Positions 20,331 to 30,450 are shown, numbered from the stretch's first letter. The stretch is DNA of 64,000 nucleotides from Bradyrhizobium sp. WSM471 (GCF_000244915.1 NZ_CM001442.1:1922001-1986000), one strand, 5' to 3'. Made by a program: numbers and translations. Notes: generated from the letters alone by a model not told the origin.

Positions 20331-21198
20331 TCTCGAGATGTTGACGCTGCTGGAGCTTGCACATGGGCGCCGAGAGCCGCTCACCTGCGTGGAAAGACCG
20401 GCATCGCCGCTGGTGGACCAGATCCGCGCCGCGGCCCGCGGGCTGGCTGTCTTCGGGCACCGCTCGTTGCTGCTGATTGCCCTGCTGGCGGCGTGGGAGG
20501 CGGCTCCGAGGCTCGGGCTGATCGATACCGTGTTCCTGCCACCCTTCTCGGAGGTGATCGCGGCCGGCTGGCAGCTTGCGCAAACCGGCGAGCTCTATGA
20601 TGACGTCTCCGCCAGCTTGCTGCGCGCCTTGAGCGGATTTCTGATTTCGGTCGCCTTTATCGTCCCGCTTGGCGTGGCCGTCGGTTGGAATGCGCGTCTC
20701 GGCAAGCTCGTGAACCAGTTCATCGAGATCTGCCGCAACACGGCGCCGCTTGCGCTGCTGCCGGTCTTCATCCTGTTGCTCGGAATCGGCGAGCTGTCGA
20801 AGATCACGATGGTAATCTATAGCTGCGCCTGGCCACTTCTGCTCAACACCATTGCCGCGGTGAAACAGGTCGATCCATTGCTGATCAAGTCGGCGCGGAC
20901 CATGGGTGCAACCCCGCAGCAGCTGTTTCGCAAGGTGATCGTTCCGGCGGCGCTTCCGACCATCTTTGTCGGTATTCGCCTGGCCAGCGCGTCGGCCATG
21001 CTGGTGCTGGTTGCGTCCGAAATGGTCGGCGCCAAGGCCGGCCTCGGCTATCTCATCATCAACAGCCAGTACAGCTTCCTGATTCCGCAAATGTATTTCG
21101 GCATCCTCAGCATCACCGTCATCGGGCTGACGTTCAATGCCATTCTGGAGGCACTGGAGCGGCGCTTCATGCGGTGGAAAGCGCCGGTGACAGCATGA
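20323..21198 (+). CDS. ABC transporter permease, SsuC/TauC-like
   Basis: The 291-aa protein has about six membrane helices (HRSLLLIALLAAWEA, FLISVAFIVPLGVAVGW and others). Its coupling loop (LLIKSARTMGATPQQLFRKV, matching EAA---G) contacts the ATPase. The pattern is that of sulfonate/taurine permeases of the BPD_transp_1 family. The first 30 residues are hydrophilic and less typical, so a downstream start cannot be excluded, but the ATG at 20323 overlaps the ATPase gene, as is usual in this operon type. It ends the transport operon. Confidence 0.9.
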   Translation: MSSLEMLTLLELAHGRREPLTCVERPASPLVDQIRAAARGLAVFGHRSLLLIALLAAWEAAPRLGLIDTVFLPPFSEVIAAGWQLAQTGELYDDVSASLLRALSGFLISVAFIVPLGVAVGWNARLGKLVNQFIEICRNTAPLALLPVFILLLGIGELSKITMVIYSCAWPLLLNTIAAVKQVDPLLIKSARTMGATPQQLFRKVIVPAALPTIFVGIRLASASAMLVLVASEMVGAKAGLGYLIINSQYSFLIPQMYFGILSITVIGLTFNAILEALERRFMRWKAPVTA

Positions 21199-21239
21199 GA
21201 TATGGGATCAGGCGCCGCTTGGAACTTTCCGCGTGGTGG

Positions 21240-21580
21240 CCCGCGTCACCATGCTGCTCGGCGGCGTCGCGGAGCAGCCAGACATTCCCGCCGATGGTCG
21301 ATCCGCGGCCAATCGTGATTCAGCCGATGGTGATACGGCCAAGGATCGTTTCGCCGACGTAGATCACGACGCCGTCGTCCCGGATCGGGTGGCGGGTGTC
21401 GCTCCTGATCACATTGCCTTTGTCATCCGTCGGAAAGTCGCGCCTCGAGCGTGACCGCCTGATAGATGCAGACATTGTCCCCGATAATGGCCGATCGCGA
21501 CCCCGGTGCCGTAATCGAAGAAGCCGAAGCCGGTGCGAGCGCCGGGGTGAATATCGATGCCGATCGGCCTGGCTCAATTG
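21240..21580 (-). pseudogene. serine O-acetyltransferase fragment
   Basis: Minus-strand frames read IDIHPGARTGFGFFDYGTGV, then IGDNVCIYQAVTL, FPTDDKGNVIRSDTRHP, GVVIYVGETILGRITIG, and a final GRGSTIGGNVWLL. These are the hexapeptide-repeat coils of serine acetyltransferase, which feeds cysteine synthesis. The pieces lie in different frames with small losses between them (for example after AIG), and the N-terminal half is absent. It sits directly after the sulfur-uptake operon, so it may once have belonged to a sulfur-assimilation block; it is now non-functional. Confidence 0.75.
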
Positions 21581-21605
21581 ACACATGAATTAGGTTTGGC
21601 CGCCA

Positions 21606-21702
21606 TGTCAGCGATCGATGACATTTGTCAATGTCATCGAACGCTGACATTTACAAATTGTCAACGAACGTCGACATATGCTAAAGTAAGCGAACGTTGA
21701 CA
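21606..21702 (+). promoter_or_regulatory. hipBA promoter with four evenly spaced operators
   Basis: Four related sites occur: TGTCAGCGATCGATGACA (21606-21623), TGTCATCGAACGCTGACA (21632-21649), TGTCAACGAACGTCGACA (21659-21676), and a half-degenerate AGTAAGCGAACGTTGACA (21685-21702). Centres are 26-27 bp apart, about two and a half helical turns. The consensus is a palindrome, TGTCA-N-CGAWCG-N-TGACA. A plausible promoter overlaps site 3: TTGTCA at 21658-21663 and TAAAGT at 21682-21687. Placement just before a HipB-type repressor gene implies autorepression; that is inference from the family. Confidence 0.8.
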
Positions 21703-21714
21703 TTTGGAAATCCC

Positions 21715-22002
21715 ATGCTCATACGCACACCGGCCGAACTCGGTGCCGTCCTTCGCGACCGGCGCAAGAAGCTCAAACTCGATCAATCGACTTTTGCCAA
21801 ACGCATTGGCGTCAGCCGCCAATGGGTGATCGAAGTAGAGCACGGTCACGCGCGCGCTGAACTCGGTCTGATCCTTCGCGCCCTTGACGCCCTGGACATC
21901 CGCCTGGATGCGGGCACCGAACAAGCGCCGGCCCGCGGGGTCACCAGGCCAGCCGTCGATATCAACGCCATCGTGGCCAAGGCCAGGAAGAAAAAGGCAT
22001 GA
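21715..22002 (+). CDS. hipB: HipB-type XRE antitoxin/repressor
   Basis: The 95-aa protein from ATG at 21715 has an XRE helix-turn-helix: AELGAVLRDRRKKLKLDQST, then AKRIGVSRQWVIEVEHGHAR. A positively charged tail follows (VAKARKKKA). It is the expected DNA-binding antitoxin of the HipA kinase encoded next, and would repress the operon through the upstream operators. An alternative TTG start at 21697 lies inside operator 4 and is less likely. The stop overlaps the hipA start by four bases (ATGA). The module is intact although its surroundings are decayed. Confidence 0.88.
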   Translation: MLIRTPAELGAVLRDRRKKLKLDQSTFAKRIGVSRQWVIEVEHGHARAELGLILRALDALDIRLDAGTEQAPARGVTRPAVDINAIVAKARKKKA

Positions 22003-23282
22003 CGAGCGAACTTGTTGCTCTGCTGGATGGTCGGGAAATCGGCCGCGTGCGCAATGACGCCCGCGGCCGGCTCACCTTTGTCTACGACAAGGACTGGCGC
22101 CAGGCCGAGGGAGCCTATCCGCTGTCGCTCTCCATGCCGCTCGCGGCCGAAGAGCACGGACCTTCCGCCGTGCAGGCTTTCCTCTGGGGACTCCTGCCCG
22201 ACAACGAACACGTGCTCGAACGGTGGGCCCGACGATTTCAGGTGTCGGCGCGCAACGTGTTTGCCCTTATTTCCCATGTCGGCGAGGACTGCGCGGGTGC
22301 CATTCAATTCGTCACGCCCGATCGGCTAGAGTCGTTGCGAAGCGGTGCTGACGACAAGGTCGAATGGCTTGACGAAACGGCGATCGCCAAACGCCTGCAA
22401 ACCTTACGCGAGGATCACGCCGCATGGCGGTTGCCGCGCGACACCGGACAATTCAGCCTTGCGGGCGCCCAACCCAAAACCGCCCTGCTTCTGCAAAAGA
22501 GCAAGTGGGGAATTCCCTCTGGGCGGATTCCGACGACCCATATCCTTAAACCGCCGACCGGCCATTTCGATGGACACGCGGAAAATGAACACATCTGCCT
22601 CATACTTGCGCGCAATCTCGGTCTGCCCGTCGCCGATACCCAGGTGATGCATTTCGGAAAAGAAATCGCCATCGTCATCGAGCGGTACGACCGGCAGTTC
22701 AGTGGGAACGAGATCGTCCGTGTCCACCAGGAAGATATCTGCCAGGCGCTCGGGATCCTGCCGACCAGAAAGTATCAAAACGATGGCGGACCAAGCCCTG
22801 CCAATGTGATCGAGCTTTTGCGCACCTACTCCACGGATCGCGTCGCCGACGTTGACACGTTTGTCGACGCGCTCGGCTTCAATTGGCTGATTGCGGGTAC
22901 GGATGCTCATGCCAAGAATTATTCGCTGCTGCTGGCCGGAGGCCCTCACGTGCGGCTCGCCCCGCTCTACGACATCGCCAGCATTCTTCCCTACGATGAC
23001 GTCGATCTGCAGAAGATCAAGCTCGCGATGAAAATCGGCGGTGATTACAAGCTCAGCCAGATTAGTTTGCGCGATTGGCAGAAGTTCGCGCGCGAAACGC
23101 GCCTCGATGCTGACAAGGTGATCGCCGGACTGCTTTCCATGGCCGAGCAGCTTCCGGACATTGTAGCCGCCGTGCGGAAGCAAGCGCAGAAAGACGGATT
23201 GGACAATGCCATCATCGGGCATCTCGCCAAGCACCTGATCGCAAGAGCCGGGCAATGCCGTCGACTGCTCGGTGAGGCATAG
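21999..23282 (+). CDS. hipA: HipA-family serine/threonine kinase toxin
   Basis: The 427-aa protein matches HipA from end to end. The N-terminal domain is VALLDGREIGRVRNDARGRL with GLLPDNEHVLERWARRF. The ATP-binding loop is GQFSLAGAQPKTALL, with HILKPPTGHFDGHAENEHIC behind it. The catalytic loop is NWLIAGTDAHAKNYSLLLAG, and the metal-binding Asp lies in LAPLYDIASILPY. Known HipA kinases phosphorylate aminoacyl-tRNA synthetases (GltX in E. coli) and induce dormancy. All key residues are present, so the toxin should be active when free of HipB. Translationally coupled to hipB. Confidence 0.93.
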   Translation: MTSELVALLDGREIGRVRNDARGRLTFVYDKDWRQAEGAYPLSLSMPLAAEEHGPSAVQAFLWGLLPDNEHVLERWARRFQVSARNVFALISHVGEDCAGAIQFVTPDRLESLRSGADDKVEWLDETAIAKRLQTLREDHAAWRLPRDTGQFSLAGAQPKTALLLQKSKWGIPSGRIPTTHILKPPTGHFDGHAENEHICLILARNLGLPVADTQVMHFGKEIAIVIERYDRQFSGNEIVRVHQEDICQALGILPTRKYQNDGGPSPANVIELLRTYSTDRVADVDTFVDALGFNWLIAGTDAHAKNYSLLLAGGPHVRLAPLYDIASILPYDDVDLQKIKLAMKIGGDYKLSQISLRDWQKFARETRLDADKVIAGLLSMAEQLPDIVAAVRKQAQKDGLDNAIIGHLAKHLIARAGQCRRLLGEA

Positions 23283-23650
23283 TTTCCGGCGACGGCCGCC
23301 AGCAGCATCATGCTGATCGGCAACATGGTGCCGATCATCATCGGTCGACATGTCGTTGTCGAAGCCAACGGCAGCAACAGCATCAACACCGCCGCGATCG
23401 GCATGCCGATACCGATGTCGATGTCGACTACGATCGGTGATTGCTCGCGATCCGTGGCAGCCGCGTAGTCACGTTCGGCGTGTCCTTTCAAGGCTCCGGC
23501 AGACAGCGATTTCTCCTCCGCGGACGTTCCCAATTCGGCGGGGCGCTTGTAGGTCCTCTTTTTGGCACGGCCCCTTTGCGCCCGGCAGTCCCTGGCCACG
23601 GCTGCGCAATCACGACGACTAGGCGTCTCGCCCCCTTTAAGGGCGCCGGA
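23283..23650. other. intergenic, possible decayed gene
   Basis: A minus-strand frame (about 23330-23480) has a hydrophobic stretch (GIGMPIAAVLMLLLPLA), but without consistent ends. Nothing is assigned. Confidence 0.4.
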
Positions 23651-23743
23651 TTAGCCAGGTCCGAAGATCAAATAGAACAGGATCGCGGCCACGACGACTG
23701 TCCAGCCGATTGACGTGGCGAGAGCCCATACTTGCGTCGGCAT
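23651..23743 (-). CDS. 30-aa single-helix membrane protein
   Basis: The short frame reads MPTQVWALATSIGWTVVV and continues AAILFYLIFGPG before TAA. It is almost entirely one transmembrane helix with a short polar start, a pattern seen in genuine bacterial microproteins. A weak purine-rich site (GGGAAAG) lies about 8-14 bases upstream of ATG. It has no partner of the same sequence elsewhere in the window. Function unknown. Confidence 0.5.
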   Translation of the reverse strand: MPTQVWALATSIGWTVVVAAILFYLIFGPG

Positions 23744-24061
23744 CGGACGAACTTTCCCGATGAAGCTAACGAAGAGACCGCTGGCGCTGGACAGCGGCCT
23801 CTTGAACCCGCCTCAAAATGTCTTCGAGATAAAAGATCTTACCCCGGTGGCCGCCATAATCAAACGCCGGACTCGCCACCCTGTGAAGTCAAAAACGATT
23901 CGAAGGCCAATGGAACAATTGTGTCGTTGCGAGAGCGACACACCTGATAAGCTAGGCCAGCACTGGTGGAGAACTCTTCCTCGGGCGGATGCCAACCATT
24001 TGGCACAGAAATGAGCGATAGTGCCCGCATTCGCCTGCGGAGGGCGACGTAAGGCCAGCTG
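23744..24061. other. intergenic, nothing recognised
   Basis: About 320 bp without a supported gene. Confidence 0.4.
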
Positions 24062-25773
24062 CTAGTCGACGGTCCCAACCTGATCGGAGAGGTCTTCGAC
24101 CATACTCACGAACATGTGCGATTCCTCCCCGGGGGCGCCAATCTGCAAACGCCTCCACGAGATCACCCGGCGGCCACGAACTGGATTGCAGATCGTATCG
24201 ACAATAGGCTCGAGCTGCTGGCTTTGCGCAAGTAGCTGCTGGTCGCGCTTTTCGATCAGCTCGGCCGTTTCAGAGGAAAACAATTCGCGCGCGGTCTTGC
24301 CGACAACGTCGGTGCGCGACATGCCGATCTGCTGTTCGGCCGCTTTGTTGATGAACAAATAGCGCAGACTGCGCGCGTCCTTGGCGATGATACCTTCGCG
24401 CACGTTCTCGACGACCGTGGCGAGCAGCCGTTCGGTACGCTCGAGAATACGCTCTTTCTGCCGCTGTTCCGTGACGTCCTCCTGGACGGAGACCCAGCCG
24501 CCCCCATCCATTGGCCGTTCATAAATCTTGACGATCCGGCCGTCGTTGAGCCTTACCTCGTAAGCCGCCGGCTCCTTCTTTCCGATGCGAACGAGAATGG
24601 CCGAAACGTACTTTTTGATGTCGCCGCTGAACAGCCCGTGTTCCAGGATCTCCTCTAGCGAGGACCCTGATTCGATGGTCTCGGGCAATTATACATCCGG
24701 CGATAGTTGCTGTTCATTGCAATCACACGTGCCTTGCCGTCGAGCATGATGAGGCCCTGCGGCATGCTGTTGATAGCGGCGGAGAGCTGCCGCTTTTTGC
24801 TCTGGTACTTGTCGTTGAACGCGTCGCGCTCGGCCATTGCGGCGTCGCGCTGTTTGCAGAGGTCAAATTCAAGCTGTTCGAGCTCAAAGACTTGAGCGAC
24901 AGCATCGCGGAAGTTCTGCGCGGCGCGTGCCAGGCGGCCAATTTCGTCCTGGCGTCGCAGATGTGGCACCTCGCTTTCGATGTCCCCGGTTCTGATGCGA
25001 TCGGTCGCCTGGGCAATGTCTGAGAGCCGCGCCAGCACCGAATCCCGGATCACGAGAACGTTAAGCGCGGCAAGCACCAGCGCCGCCAACCCCAGCATGA
25101 AAAGGTACCCTGCCGCATAGCAATTCTGTTCGGCGAGCCCATCTGCTTCGCGAGTGCGTTCGTTGTAGCCGCGCTGCAACGCTTCCAGATCCGCATTCAG
25201 CCTGCTGCGAACCGTGCTGCTGGCTTCGGTGTCCCCAAACTCGCGGGCAGCTGCGGGGCTAATCTCGACGGCCCGGCGCACCAACTCCTGGCGGAAATCG
25301 ATGAATTGGGCAATCCGCCGTTTGAGGGATGCGAACCGTTCGAAGTCTTCCGAACGGACCGTGGGCTCCCAGCCCTTCATCACCTCCGCAAGCTCGTGGC
25401 TGCGCTTGAGGATTCCGTCCGCGAACTCGTTCACCTTGGCTCGTTCGGTGGACATGTAGATGCCGCGCGAGTCCATCACGATCGCATAGATGGATGCGTT
25501 GACCAGTCCGGAATTGATCGCCGCAGCAGCGGAGGAGGCTTGCATATTACGATAGGAATTCTGCAGTCGCACGGTCTGGACAGACATGACCAGAAGAAAG
25601 GCCGTAACAATTCCCAAAAACCCGGCGATCGCATAGACTTTCTCGGCGACTGTCAGGTCGTCGACCCCGCGCGCAAAGCGGATATATTTTTTCAAAAGCC
25701 GCGCGACGGGCCCGGCTCCAAGGCCTGCTATCGCAGCATTCACGACACATCCCAGCCTAAACCTGCGCAACAT
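24062..25773 (-). pseudogene. membrane sensor with HAMP and two PAS domains, frameshifted
   Basis: From ATG 25773 (MLRRFRLGCVVN) the protein has a membrane helix (AIAGFLGIVTAFLLVMSVQT), a helical periplasmic region of about 170 residues, and a second helix (AAGYLFMLGLAALVLAALNV). A HAMP domain (ATDRIRTGDIESEVPHLRRQ) and the start of a PAS domain (INSMPQGLIMLDGKARVIAM) follow. After YRRMYN one base is missing near 24690; the next frame continues LPETIESGSSLEEILEHGLF and a second PAS domain (VVENVREGIIAKDARSLRYL) to a stop at 24062. No output domain follows, so it would be incomplete even without the frameshift. Confidence 0.8.
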
Positions 25774-25959
25774 AAAACTATCCGATCGCCCAACCTTAAG
25801 GTTGTGCCGGTTTACGGGGGCAATGTGCGTTGAGGATCGGCCGGCGTCGGAGAGCACGTCTTCGGGGGAGACTGGGCCGTAAGCATCCCCGCATAGGCCG
25901 CGGGCTCCTTGGATTATTCTGGCGGCGAACGCTTAGGCGGCTCCGGGCTTTCCTATACA

Positions 25960-26157
25960 TCCGGACGTGTTCGATCAGGTTGTCGATTCCGACGTAGTGA
26001 ACCTGCATGCCATGTTCTCCGGCGCCATAGCCCCAGATTGCGCCATGTTCAATCTCAATTTCATTGGCGACTTCTCGCAGCCAGTCTTCATCTTGCTCAA
26101 GTTCCTCGGCAACACGCTTGATGCCGGCAACGTGGCGAACCGCTGACGTGCATGGTT
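25960..26157 (-). pseudogene. small conserved protein with disrupted start
   Basis: One minus-strand frame reads AVRHVAGIKRVAEELEQDED, then WLREVANEIEIEHGAIWGYG and VGIDNLIEHVRMYRK, a convincing compact protein of about 65 residues. In this frame a stop codon directly precedes the conserved part and no start lies before it. The nearest ATG (26155-26157) is out of frame by one base. It is probably a small gene with a one-base change at its start. It resembles small hypothetical proteins of rhizobia; no function is known. Confidence 0.45.
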
Positions 26158-26266
26158 ACACAGCTCAAGCGGCGATCGCTGATGCCAGCCTCCAATCCCG
26201 GGGAAGCAGTCCGTCCAGGCGATGAACTGGATGAGCAGAGAGGGGCCACACGAGCGACGGCTCACC

Positions 26267-26365
26267 TCATGTGAAGACGAAGACAAGCAGGCTCGAGCAG
26301 AGTAGCGCAATTCCGACTGCGGTCAGCCCTAGGAAACTGCTGGAGACAAGATCATGACTGCCCAT
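26267..26365 (-). CDS. 32-aa single-helix membrane protein, copy 2
   Basis: The frame reads MGSHDLVSSSFLGLTAVG, then a helix GIALLCSSLLVFVF and one last residue before the stop. Length is identical to copy 1 (7598-7696), with about two thirds of residues the same, and the ribosome-binding region (AGAGGTCGTTC) is conserved as well. The open frame extends upstream, but those residues bear no relation to copy 1, so the ATG at 26365 is the start. It lies between two broken signalling genes on the same strand. Confidence 0.65.
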   Translation of the reverse strand: MGSHDLVSSSFLGLTAVGIALLCSSLLVFVFT

Positions 26366-27134
26366 GAACGACCTCTGCGGCGAGGAATAGAGATCGGCAA
26401 TCGCCGCTTCGTTCCCTTTCCAGCCAATCTCGAGATTATTATTCAAATGAGGCGCACAATTCCTGCTGGTCCCGCGATGGCGCGCACGTTTCCAGCAAAA
26501 TCGATGGACAGTTCGCCGCGTTCCGGCGGCATCCTCGTTAAATGCTATGGCGTCTGCAAACGGATCGCGCTCCCTCGAGGTGCAGCCAGGTTCGGGATAG
26601 GTCGAGCTCGGCAGGATGTCGATCCAGGCCTTCAATGTCTTCCAGAGCTTCACGCTCGCGACCGTCAGCAGGCGACTTATGTTTGAGAGAATGCTTCAGC
26701 TGCTCCAGAAAGGTTTCGCCGTTGGCCACGAGAACGACGTCTCGTCCAGCGTTTCAAGCCATACTAACGCGTCGTCGTCAGTTTCGCGCCAAAGCAAGAT
26801 TAACGCGTACTGTCCCTGATAGGAAAGTCCAAAGCGGCGTCGCCCGCGCTGTGCTCTTTCTTCGTGGTCAAGCCCGCCTCTCCTAGCTGATGAAGGTGGA
26901 TTCTTACAGCAGTCTCTATCCGCCGTGCAGCATTTGCAATCGGACTACATCATGTATCGGCGTAGGAGTTGCACGACAGGCGGTCGGGCGCATCCTCGCC
27001 ACCGGCTAGCGTAGCAAAAATGCGCTCCCAGATGCCGCGCAGTGGGCACGAGAGACGGTCTCGGGCGGTATCGCGATCCCGATCCGGATCTGTGCGCAAA
27101 TCCTTACGAACCTGGTGCTGTCGGGCCCGAAATT
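26366..27134. other. no convincing gene; possible transposase trace
   Basis: A minus-strand stretch near 26960-27030 (LRGIWERIFATLAGG) resembles the middle of IS5-type transposases, but it is only about 20 residues long. A frame from GTG 26729 (ANGETFLEQLKHSLKHKSPA) is unrecognised. Confidence 0.4.
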
Positions 27135-29609
27135 TCACGCCGCTATCGAGGCCCTCGCGCCAAAACGACGCAAGAGCTGCTCCACCTCAGCGGCCGGCCT
27201 GGCGCCGCTGAATAAGAATCCCTGCACCTCGTTGCAGCCCTCTGCGCGAAGCCGATCCAGCTGCTCGGTCGTCTCCACCCCTTCCGCAGTTGTGGTGATG
27301 TTGAGGCTACGCCCGAGGCCCGAGATCGCGCGCACGATAGCGACGCAGTCGGAACGTTTCGCGAGATCCTTCACAAAGGAGCGATCGATCTTGATCTTGT
27401 CGAACGGAAAGCTGCGCAAGTAGCTCAGGCTGGAATATCCTGTTCCAAAATCATCCAACGAGATGGAAACTCCCAGCTCGCGCAGCTTGTGCAGGATCGC
27501 GAGATTGGCTTCGGTCTCCGCCAGGAACACCGACTCGGTGATTTCGAGCTCGAGCCGCTTGGGCGACAAACCCGAATTGGCGAGCGCTGAAATCACCACC
27601 TGGACCAGATTACGGCTACGAAATTGTGCCGGCGACAGGTTGACCGCGACCTTGATTTCGGACGGCCACTTCGCCGCCTCGTTGCAGGCTTCACGCAATA
27701 CCCACTCGCCCAGCGAGACGATCAGTCCGATATCTTCCGCCACCGGAATGAACTCCGCCGGCGAGATCATGCCCTTCTCCGGATGGTGCCAGCGCAGGAG
27801 CGCCTCAAAACCTGAGATCTTGTCAAGCGCGACGTCGACCAGCGGCTGGTAGTGCAGCTCAAATTCTCCATTGGCATAAGCGCGGCGCAAGTCGAGCTCC
27901 AGCTCGCGGCGCCGCTGCACCTGGTGATCCATCTCGCGCTCGAAGAAACGCTGCGTGCCGCGGCCATCCTGTTTGGCACGATAGAGCGCCATGTCGGCGT
28001 TGCGCATCAGTTCCTCGCTAGTCGTGCCGTCGCCAGGCGAAAGTGCAATTCCGATCGAGGCGCCAATCACCACCTGATTGCCGTCGATCTCATAAGGCTC
28101 ACTCAACATACTGATCAGCCCGGCGGCGAAATCGCTCGCCTGCTTCGGCGAGGTATCGTCAGCCAGGATGATTCCAAATTCATCGCCACCGAGGCGTGCC
28201 GCCAGATTGTTGCTGGCTACACGCGACCGCAGCCGGTCGGCGACCTGCTTGAGCAGGCAATCGCCCATGGGATGGCCGAAGGAGTCGTTGACGTTCTTGA
28301 AGAGGTCAAGGTCGATGCACAACACCGCGACGCGTTTGCCGGCTGCATTGCCACTTTCGAGCGCCTCGCCTAGCCGCTCCTGGTGGAGCGCGCGGTTGGG
28401 GAGGTTGGTCAATCCATCGTGGAGCGCCATATGTGCGATGCGAGCCTCGGCCTTACGCCGTTCGGTGATGTCGACCACCGCGACCAGGTAGCCTTCGCGC
28501 CCTTCGAGCACGATGCGTCGCCCGAAGGTGAGCACACAAATCTCGGTGCCGTCGGCTTTCACGTGACGCCAGTGATGTTCGGACTGGTAGGTATCGCCGA
28601 CGTCCCGCAGCGCCTGCGTATAGCTGAGCCACTCCTCCTTTGGCCAGATCTCGCGAACTTTCATCCGCAGGAAGGTCTCGCAAGCGTAACCTTAGTGCTG
28701 CACCGCCGCGTCGTTGACCCTCATAAAGGCCATCGTCTCGCAGTCCAACGCCCACATCGGCATTGGATTGGAGTCGAACAGCATTCTGAACGAAGCGTCT
28801 CGGCGCTTGAAGGACGTGACGTCGGAAATGACCAGGGAAAGGATCCCGCCGAAGGCGGTAATTGCCAACCGAAGGCTGCGATCATCGCTGTCGATCTCGA
28901 ACTGGTTACCCTGGTCGTCCTCAACCGCAGCCCGCAACCGCCCTACGACCGCTTGCGAACAGAGCAGATGGCTTCCGTTGCTCAGACGCTGCCACAGCAG
29001 GCTTCGCTCTGCCACGTTGAGGAGTCTCACTGCTGCGTGATTGTGGTGCACGACCTGAAAATCAACCGGCTGGCCCGTCGCATCGCGAATGGTCGAGAGC
29101 GAGATTACGCCGTCATCGGTCGTAGAAAAGATCGCATCGGGCAGATTGTATTCGGTGCCGCGCTCTTTGACGTAGGCGCCGACCAGCGTGCCGCCCCAAC
29201 GCGCGAAGGTCGGCAGCGCGAGCACGTCATACGTTCGCACCATGCCGTTGCGCACGCAGTGAGCGGCGGTGAGATAAGGACGGTTGTTTGCAATCGCGTT
29301 CGCGGCTGCCTCACTGAGGACGGTCGCGCAATCCGGGCGCAGCGCGTCCATCGGAATGTCCCAGCGCTCATCGCCCAGCCATTCCTGCGCATAGCGACCC
29401 GTCCGCGAAACGGCGAATGCGTCGTTCTCACACTTGAGCAGCACCATGTGATCGGCGAGTCGCCCGAGGCTGCCCAGCAGCACATCTTCGTAGCGGGGAA
29501 GAGTTTGACCGGGCTTGAGTGCAGCCTGCCACTTGCGACGCAGGACCGGCACGCCCTCGAACATTCCCGTATCTAGTTTCACGGATTGCTTCCTGGCAGC
29601 ACCCATCAC
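27135..29609 (-). pseudogene. PAS-GGDEF-EAL cyclic-di-GMP protein with one internal stop
   Basis: The first 305 codons (from 29609) hold PAS-like regions, ending FRMLFDSNPMPMWALDCETM and NDAAVQH. A TAA at 28692-28694 follows where Tyr is expected; the same frame goes on as GYACETFLRMKVREIWPKEE. It continues with a PAC segment, a GGDEF domain (RLGGDEFGIILADD, active motif intact) and an EAL domain (GFEALLRWHHPEKG, motif intact), ending at 27135. Such proteins make and break cyclic di-GMP. Only one base separates it from a full-length 824-residue protein, so the loss looks recent. The downstream part could still be translated from ATG at 28664. Confidence 0.82.
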
Positions 29610-30276
29610 ACATCCCCGAGATCCAAGCTTCCTGTCCGCGCGGCATCAAATCCTGCTCTGCTTAATTCGCTGTAAACGATTGACTTGGGCTGCAGCGAGC
29701 AGCCGATTGCGACAATCTTAAATCAGCTAGCAGCGCGCGCATGACGGATGCTCGAAGGAGTTGTGCACAGCCGGGAATTTCGCGCGACTAACGGCCTGCT
29801 CCAGGGCCACCTCGTGATCGCTTCCATGCAACGGGATGCAGGAAATCCTCGACACAGCGGGAGAATTCGACGCAAATAGGCTGGCGAGGCAGTATGACGA
29901 TGAGAAACTTCGAATGGACGTTTTGAACGTCGCGTAATTTACTGGCAGAGGTTTCATCCGTTACACGTCGCTGTACGGGCTGATGTTTGTCCGATTCGTA
30001 CCAACTATGATCTGCCAGACGGACCGAGATGACGAGGAATCTGCGCGGCCAGCTGTTGCGCGAGGTCTGTCGAGAATGGAGACTTCTTCCGCCGGTTTGG
30101 CTGCGACATCGACCTCCATCACGTTATCTATGTGAACTTCGTCGGCACACGCGCAAGGGGTGGGTATCAGCGGACCCGCAATGGTGATGACGACCGAGGA
30201 TCTGGGCAAGTGAGATGTGCCGCAACCAAGCATATGTTGGAGAGTCGTGGCGACGCGCAGCGTGAGGAGTCGGAGC
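29610..30276. other. intergenic, nothing recognised
   Basis: About 670 bp. Open frames on both strands have random composition. Confidence 0.45.
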
Positions 30277-30450
30277 ATGAGAAAGAGTGATGTGACGTGT
30301 TCCGAGTGCGGTGCTGGCTTCCTCCGTCTTGAGCTTGCCTCCGAGCGTGGCACGGAGGGCAGGTACTATTGCCCTGCTTGCGGCAATCTGGTCGAGGCTT
30401 TCGGAGCGGCTCATCTCGTTGTTTACCGGTTCGATACAGCCATCAATTAA
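30277..30450 (+). CDS. small zinc-ribbon protein, 57 aa
   Basis: The product reads MRKSDVTCSECGAGFLRLEL, then GRYYCPACGNLVEAF. Two CxxC pairs (CSEC and CPAC) separated by about 25 residues form a typical zinc ribbon. AGGAG stands ten bases before the ATG. Such short ribbons may bind nucleic acid or act as protein adaptors; no specific role can be stated. It is intact and isolated between a dead signalling gene and transposon debris. Confidence 0.75.
   Translation: MRKSDVTCSECGAGFLRLELASERGTEGRYYCPACGNLVEAFGAAHLVVYRFDTAIN

Noticed and set aside
26950..27138. Possible IS5-type transposase trace (LRGIWERIFATLAGG)
   Set aside because: The match covers too few residues to call a mobile element.
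28383..29576. 397-codon plus-strand frame opposite the GGDEF-EAL gene
   Set aside because: Antisense shadow of a PAS region; no recognisable domain.
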